Shown: in pieces, positions 6,613 to 8,998 of the stretch | Layout: each line of letters begins with the position of its first letter | How positions within the stretch are numbered: position 1 is the stretch's first letter | Origin: an uncultured bacterium | GTDB taxonomy: Bacteria > Bacteroidota > Bacteroidia > Bacteroidales > JACABE01 | Direction of reading: 5' to 3' | Length of the DNA: 8,998 bases | Assembly (NCBI GenBank): GCA_903911455.1 | Contig: CAIWDQ010000339.1 | Span: 1 to 8,998, forward strand | Notes under the pieces: generated by a model | What the model saw: the letters and a program-made list of their open reading frames with translations, nothing else | The model's database searches: none | What the model was told of the DNA's origin: nothing | Made by a program: the position numbers and the translations under genes

Positions 6613-7451
6613 CCGATATAAAACAATTTGGTAAGGGTGCTTTAACCCAACTGGTAACATTAAGAGATTTTAGACTTGAGACAATTCCAACAGCAGTTGT
6701 TTTACCTAAGAACTTTGAAGTTGTTTATGGTGGTAGAATTAAACATCAAGATGGAAGTGGTTCTTGTACTTCTCAGGCGTGTTCTTATTATGCAGAGGTC
6801 TTGAACTTCAAGGAAACAGGAAAATGGACTTCACTCTCTCCAAAGTTCGTTTATTCACAAACATTTATAAAACCGATGGGGTCTTATATTAAAGATGCTA
6901 TGGGTAAAATTAGAAGTGTAGGTATTTGTGAAGAAAGTTATTGCTCTTCTTACATTAATGGAACTCCACCTACAGAAGAATTTATGGAGAGAAAGCAAGA
7001 TATTACAGCAGAGGCTTATGACAATGCCACAATTTATCAAACTAATAATTATGTTACTTGGGACAAACAAAATATAGAATGTTATAAGAGAGCCATTATT
7101 GATGGTTCTGGCTGTGTAGTTGCTAGCTGGGGTAATAATATAGTTTGGGGTAATGGTTTTGTAGAATTACCTGCTTATAAAAGTCAGATGGTTTGGCAAC
7201 ACACAATATATATTATAGGATATAACGATGATACTAAATTGTTTAAATTTATAAACTCTTGGGGATTAGATTGGGGATTTTCTGGATATGGATATTTACC
7301 CTATGAATATGTAACACAAGGTTATGTTAGTAACCCAATGACAATGATTGATATGTCAAATCAAGTTTATACTATAAAGAAACAACTAGTAGGTTTAATG
7401 TTAAATGTAATTGAATTATTAAAAGCTAAAATAGAACTAATTAAAAAATGA
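6609..7451 (+). CDS. Papain-like (family C1) cysteine peptidase
   Basis: The protein has 280 residues. The catalytic set is visible: Gln47 of the oxyanion hole and Cys53 in HQDGSGSCTSQA (six residues apart, as in papain), His198 in WQHTIYIIGYND, and Asn216 in FINSWGLDWG. The stretch after Asn216 (FSGYGYLPYEY) also fits C1 peptidases. The N-terminal 40 residues are short for a classical propeptide, and there is no signal peptide. The last 30 residues form an added amphipathic, Lys/Leu-rich helix (LLKAKIELIKK). A cytoplasmic phage enzyme that cuts a phage or host protein, or a lysin-type enzyme released through the microproteins that follow, are both possible; the sequence does not choose. It overlaps the HNH stop and the next start by ATGA on each side. 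Confidence 0.88.
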   Translation: MTDIKQFGKGALTQLVTLRDFRLETIPTAVVLPKNFEVVYGGRIKHQDGSGSCTSQACSYYAEVLNFKETGKWTSLSPKFVYSQTFIKPMGSYIKDAMGKIRSVGICEESYCSSYINGTPPTEEFMERKQDITAEAYDNATIYQTNNYVTWDKQNIECYKRAIIDGSGCVVASWGNNIVWGNGFVELPAYKSQMVWQHTIYIIGYNDDTKLFKFINSWGLDWGFSGYGYLPYEYVTQGYVSNPMTMIDMSNQVYTIKKQLVGLMLNVIELLKAKIELIKK

Positions 7452-7552
7452 GTGATAGTGATTTACTAATAATAATGGCGATAGCTTTATTTCCAGTTTG
7501 TTTGTTAGGTGCAAACATTGTGTTATTTATCTATCGCTACAAACAAAAATGA
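7448..7552 (+). CDS. 34-residue single-pass membrane microprotein
   Basis: ATG 7448 overlaps the peptidase stop (ATGA, 7448-7451) and the frame ends TGA at 7550-7552. The product has an acidic start (MSDSDLL), one strong hydrophobic segment (IIMAIALFPVCLLGANIVLFI) and a basic end (YRYKQK), so it should sit with its N-terminus outside and C-terminus inside. It is too short for most gene callers. Translational coupling on both sides and a clean membrane-protein charge pattern argue that it is real. A holin or antiholin-like role is possible beside a peptidase, but many small phage membrane proteins look the same. Confidence 0.62.
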   Translation: MSDSDLLIIMAIALFPVCLLGANIVLFIYRYKQK

Positions 7553-7704
7553 CAACAGAGAACAGTGCAAATGCTTTATTATTAAGCGTAGCAATCTTCT
7601 TGGGTTCAGCAATACCTACCATATTCACACAGAACTTCTGGTATGGAATTGTTGCAGTAGCAGCAGTTTTAGCAGTAGTTAGTATCCGAGAAGTGCTACC
7701 ATAA
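7549..7704 (+). CDS. 51-residue membrane microprotein with two hydrophobic segments
   Basis: ATG 7549 overlaps the previous stop by ATGA (7549-7552). The product begins MTTENSANAL, then has two hydrophobic segments (about residues 8-24 and 29-45) separated by TQNFW, and ends VVSIREVLP. A longer reading from a TTG at 7498 would have to overlap the preceding gene by 55 bases and gives an unnatural N-terminus, so I reject it. Two short passes with a tiny loop are typical of class II phage holins, although those are usually 65-100 residues. Function is unproven. Confidence 0.65.
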   Translation: MTTENSANALLLSVAIFLGSAIPTIFTQNFWYGIVAVAAVLAVVSIREVLP

Positions 7705-7707
7705 AAA

Positions 7708-7806
7708 TTGAGTACGACAAGTTGGTTTCTTATAGCACTTGCAGGACTAGCATTATTTATGATGTTTAGCCCAGTACAAGATATAGGAATTAGAAATTTA
7801 ATATAA
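7708..7806 (+). CDS. 32-residue membrane microprotein with TTG start
   Basis: TTG 7708, three bases after the preceding stop, is preceded by TAAAAA, the same leader as the ATG genes here. The product reads MSTTSWFLIALAGLALFMMF for its first 20 residues and has one hydrophobic segment. It ends in a polar tail with IRNLI and TAA at 7804-7806. The ATGs at 7759 and 7762 inside the membrane segment are less likely starts. It is the last gene before the strong terminator, completing a row of three membrane microproteins. It is short, so chance cannot be fully excluded. Confidence 0.5.
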   Translation: MSTTSWFLIALAGLALFMMFSPVQDIGIRNLI

Positions 7807-7814
7807 CAAAAAAG

Positions 7815-7836
7815 GACACCTGATGGGTGTCTTTTT
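7815..7836 (+). terminator. Strong bidirectional rho-independent terminator
   Basis: GACACC (7815-7820) pairs with GGTGTC (7826-7831) around a five-base loop, followed by five Ts (7832-7836). On the minus strand the same stem is followed by C and six Ts (bases 7813-7808), so it can also end transcripts coming from the minus-strand genes. It closes the HNH-peptidase-microprotein unit. Confidence 0.8.
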
Positions 7837-7840
7837 AATT

Positions 7841-7902
7841 AGGTGGCTGTATAAATTACAGGAGTATCAAACTTGCGTCTCCTGTAATCCTTGCAACCAC
7901 CT
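7841..7902. other. Long hairpin at the convergent gene junction
   Basis: The 62 bases fold as AGGTGG/CCACCT (7841-7846 with 7897-7902), then four more pairs after one mismatch (7848-7851 with 7892-7895), a 3x3 internal loop, and a perfect ten-pair stem (7855-7864 with 7879-7888) closed by a 14-base loop. Neither side is followed by a T-run, so it is not an ordinary terminator. It sits between the terminator and the stop of the minus-strand gene, and would be the 3' untranslated end of that transcript. It may protect the message or be a processed RNA or a DNA site; this is unresolved. Confidence 0.6.
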
Positions 7903-7908
7903 AGAGGT

Positions 7909-8469
7909 TTACTTCTTTAATGTTTCTAAAAGGTCTTGTAGAGCTGAATTATAAACATCTGCATAATCTTCATCAAAATCCCGAATGTCGTCTATAGCCA
8001 GCTCTTCTGTTTCTTTCATACCCTTTATAATCTCCACCACCCTCTCCTTCTCCTCCGCCTTTGCTTTTTCTATTTGGAGTTTAATGAAGGATTTTGAATA
8101 CTCAACAGACCTATAAAGATTACCTCTTTCTAAATATTTCCATATTTCATTCTCAAACTCCTCTTCCCACCCTGGCTTAGGTTCAAGGGGGTTCTCAATG
8201 GTACTTTTTAATAGACCACATTTCTTACAGTTTTCTACTCCTTCAAACACTTCTCCTACTGTATATTCGTGCATACATTTCTTCTCCTCAAGTGGCGTCA
8301 CATCAACAAACTTTACACCCATATCCTTTTCCATCATATCCATAAAACTTTTTTCAGTTTTACTTCCTTTCTTCTCCTCAAGTGGCTCAAAGTGGCACTG
8401 GCACGAGCAAGTAGCATTAGAATTGTAATGACTTTGAACACACGCACACTCTTTTGTTGGTTTATTCAT
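7909..8469 (-). CDS. Cys-rich protein with internal PLEEKK repeat, unknown function
   Basis: The protein has 186 residues, beginning MNKPTKECAC. The N-terminus is rich in Cys and His (C8, C10, H14, C21, C23, C25, H26), a probable metal-binding knuckle. A second candidate site is C65/H67 with C81/C84 (ENCKKCGL), like a zinc ribbon. The sequence PLEEKK occurs twice exactly 30 residues apart (29-34 and 59-64), with a decayed third copy PLEPK at 94-98; the DNA repeat is 19 bases. The C-terminal half is charged helix, with IEKAKAEEKERVVEII and an acidic end. I do not recognise the family. Start ATG 8467-8469 follows AAAAAAGAT. A weak TATAAA lies about 20 bases upstream on the minus strand. Small metal-binding accessory proteins of this look are common in phages; no function is claimed. 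Confidence 0.75.
   Translation of the reverse strand: MNKPTKECACVQSHYNSNATCSCQCHFEPLEEKKGSKTEKSFMDMMEKDMGVKFVDVTPLEEKKCMHEYTVGEVFEGVENCKKCGLLKSTIENPLEPKPGWEEEFENEIWKYLERGNLYRSVEYSKSFIKLQIEKAKAEEKERVVEIIKGMKETEELAIDDIRDFDEDYADVYNSALQDLLETLKK
8278..8386. repeat. 19-base direct repeat, copies 90 bases apart
   Basis: TTTCTTCTCCTCAAGTGGC occurs at 8278-8296 and 8368-8386. The spacing of 90 bases is 30 codons, so both copies encode the same minus-strand residues (PLEEKK). A six-base echo AGTGGC follows at 8391-8396. Confidence 0.85.
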
Positions 8470-8518
8470 ATCTTTTTTAACTTTTAATTTTATACAAACT
8501 ATCTATTGGCTGGTTAAT

Positions 8519-8752
8519 TTATTCCCCAATCGCATTTTGGGGGTTAGTTTTTTCGCAGTAGTGTCTATTACGAATATCATTTTTTATTTTTATAATAGGC
8601 AGATTAAATTCGGTAAAGCATTTATCGCAAATTTCTATATTTATAATACACTCTCCGTCTTTCGCATAATATCTTCTATATCCAGTTATAGAATAAACAT
8701 CTTCTTCTTTTAATAATTCTCTTTGGCATTTGTCGCAAAATGATTTTGTCAT
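8519..8752 (-). CDS. Small zinc-ribbon-like protein
   Basis: This is a 77-residue protein with two CxxC pairs: FCDKCQ (Cys6, Cys9) and ICDKCF (Cys42, Cys45). Between them lies a beta-rich segment with GYRRYYAKDGE, then an extra Cys35. This spacing suits a rubredoxin- or zinc-ribbon-type fold, as in small phage transcription- or host-interaction proteins. ATG at 8750-8752 follows ATAAAAAT, the leader type used by several plus-strand genes. The next gene in the same direction starts 49 bases after its stop, so the two probably share a transcript. The inverted repeat CCCCAA/TTGGGG (8524-8529 and 8537-8542) covers its last codons but lacks a T-run. The exact role is unknown. Confidence 0.75.
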   Translation of the reverse strand: MTKSFCDKCQRELLKEEDVYSITGYRRYYAKDGECIINIEICDKCFTEFNLPIIKIKNDIRNRHYCEKTNPQNAIGE

Positions 8753-8780
8753 ATTTTTATTTATTTATATTGATTAGTCA

Positions 8781-8880
8781 GGAGCTTGGTAGAGGGGTAA
8801 AGCAGAGTTCACCCTAACTCTATCTGCAGTTGCCAGACCTTTAGGTTAAACGAACTGGCGGTCACTTCTCCCCTCAACAA
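8781..8880. other. GC-rich structured non-coding island (possible ncRNA or 5' leader)
   Basis: This segment is clearly richer in G and C than its AT-rich surroundings and has no convincing gene. An outer stem GAGGGG (8792-8797) with CCCCTC (8870-8875) encloses two hairpins. The first is AGAGTT (8804-8809) with AACTCT (8816-8821), with an alternative GCAGA/TCTGC pairing. The second is GCCAG (8832-8836) with CTGGC (8855-8859), with a small ACC/GGT stem inside. If transcribed on the minus strand it is the leader of the zinc-ribbon-like gene; transcribed on the plus strand it would be a free-standing RNA. GCTTGGTAGAG (8784-8794) resembles a tRNA D-arm, but no T-arm or acceptor stem is found. Confidence 0.5.
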
Positions 8881-8919
8881 AACCCCCACCATCACTTCTT
8901 TATTTTTCTTCTAATAGGG

Positions 8920-8998
8920 CTAGCCGTCGCCGTAGCCGTTGCCGTCGCCGTTGCCGTCGCCGTAGCCGTTGCCGTCGCCGTAGCCGTTGCCGTTGCCG
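8920..8998 (-). CDS. C-terminus of a Gly-X dipeptide repeat protein (partial)
   Basis: On the minus strand the frame enters from the window edge and stops at TAG (8920-8922). The 25 visible residues alternate Gly with Asn, Tyr or Asp (GNGNGYGDG... ending GYGDG). Gly-Tyr/Asp/Asn tails of this kind are seen at the ends of some small phage proteins. Codons are GGC, AAC, TAC and GAC only, unlike the GGA/GGT glycine codons of the fibre gene. The direction matches the next two minus-strand genes. The opposite strand also has an open frame (Ala-Val repeat after a hydrophobic stretch), but it has no ATG, GTG or TTG start within the window. The start of this gene and its main domain lie outside the window. 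Confidence 0.5.
   Translation of the reverse strand, partial: GNGNGYGDGNGYGDGNGDGNGYGDG
8923..8998. repeat. Hexanucleotide tandem repeat GCCGTN, 12 copies plus 4 bases
   Basis: Twelve consecutive GCCGTN units (N is C, A or T) run to the end of the window, with a partial 13th. Only the last base varies, and all variants keep the minus-strand frame. Unit gain or loss would change length by two residues without a frameshift. The repeat may also be why the contig ends here. Confidence 0.9.

Noticed and set aside
8278..8396. CRISPR-like repeats
   Set aside because: Only two 19-base copies, inside a coding frame at 30-codon spacing; this is a protein-level duplication.
8198..8487. Two overlapping plus-strand frames rich in Ser, Phe and His
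   Set aside because: They are the complement of the Glu/Lys-rich minus-strand gene and overlap each other.
8524..8542. CCCCAA/TTGGGG hairpin as a terminator
   Set aside because: It lies within the last codons of the zinc-ribbon-like gene and has no T-run immediately after the stem on either strand.
8781..8880. tRNA gene suggested by GCTTGGTAGAG
   Set aside because: No T-arm, acceptor stem or seven-base anticodon loop could be built on either strand.
8809..8892. 27-codon minus-strand frame starting ATG in the GC-rich island
   Set aside because: No leader signal of the usual type, it covers the structured region, and its composition is not convincing.
8845..8998. Plus-strand frame with a hydrophobic stretch followed by Ala-Val repeats
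   Set aside because: No ATG, GTG or TTG start, and it crosses the structured island; the minus-strand Gly-X frame fits the direction of the adjacent genes better, though this is not certain.

Overview
The window looks like part of an AT-rich tailed double-stranded DNA phage or prophage, most likely from a metagenomic assembly. The evidence is a run of large beta-rich and glycine-rich structural proteins (tail fibre and adhesin type), two HNH-type proteins, a papain-like cysteine peptidase, and a set of very small membrane proteins. TAA, TGA and TAG all act as stops, so there is no sign of recoding. The host cannot be named. Almost every start codon lacks a Shine-Dalgarno site and is preceded by a short A-run, often TAAAAATATG. 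This habit is known from Bacteroidota and some other lineages. I see no ribosomal or housekeeping gene, no tRNA and no CRISPR array.

Layout. (1) 2-481: 3' end of a larger, probably structural, gene. (2) 482-637: a minus-strand 39-residue membrane microprotein gene with its own sigma70-like promoter, whose predicted transcript would be leaderless. (3) 692-5183: plus-strand virion module made of a small beta-rich protein, an all-coiled-coil protein, an 883-residue fibre/adhesin with a glycine-rich domain, and a 338-residue lectin-like beta-sandwich protein. (4) 5188-5895: three small helical proteins, the last with one membrane segment. (5) 5917-6141: a minimal HNH-like protein with the only strong Shine-Dalgarno site, followed by a terminator. 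(6) 6181-7836: a self-contained unit with a -10 box immediately before an HNH endonuclease gene, then a papain-like peptidase and three membrane microproteins. Most of its genes are joined by ATGA overlaps, and it closes with a strong bidirectional terminator. (7) 7841-7902: a long hairpin at the convergent junction. (8) 7909-8998: minus-strand small genes (a Cys-rich protein, a zinc-ribbon-like protein and the Gly-X repeat end of a third), with a GC-rich, foldable, non-coding island between the last two.

How it may work together: the plus-strand half builds the host-recognition end of the virion. The 6181-7836 unit follows directly and, by position and content, may be a lysis-type cassette (peptidase plus holin-like microproteins) that also carries an endonuclease gene. 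That role is inference. The minus-strand genes with Cys pairs resemble small phage accessory proteins. The most promising unexplained items are the compact peptidase/microprotein operon, the GC-rich structured island at 8781-8880, and the minus-strand microprotein with a leaderless promoter.
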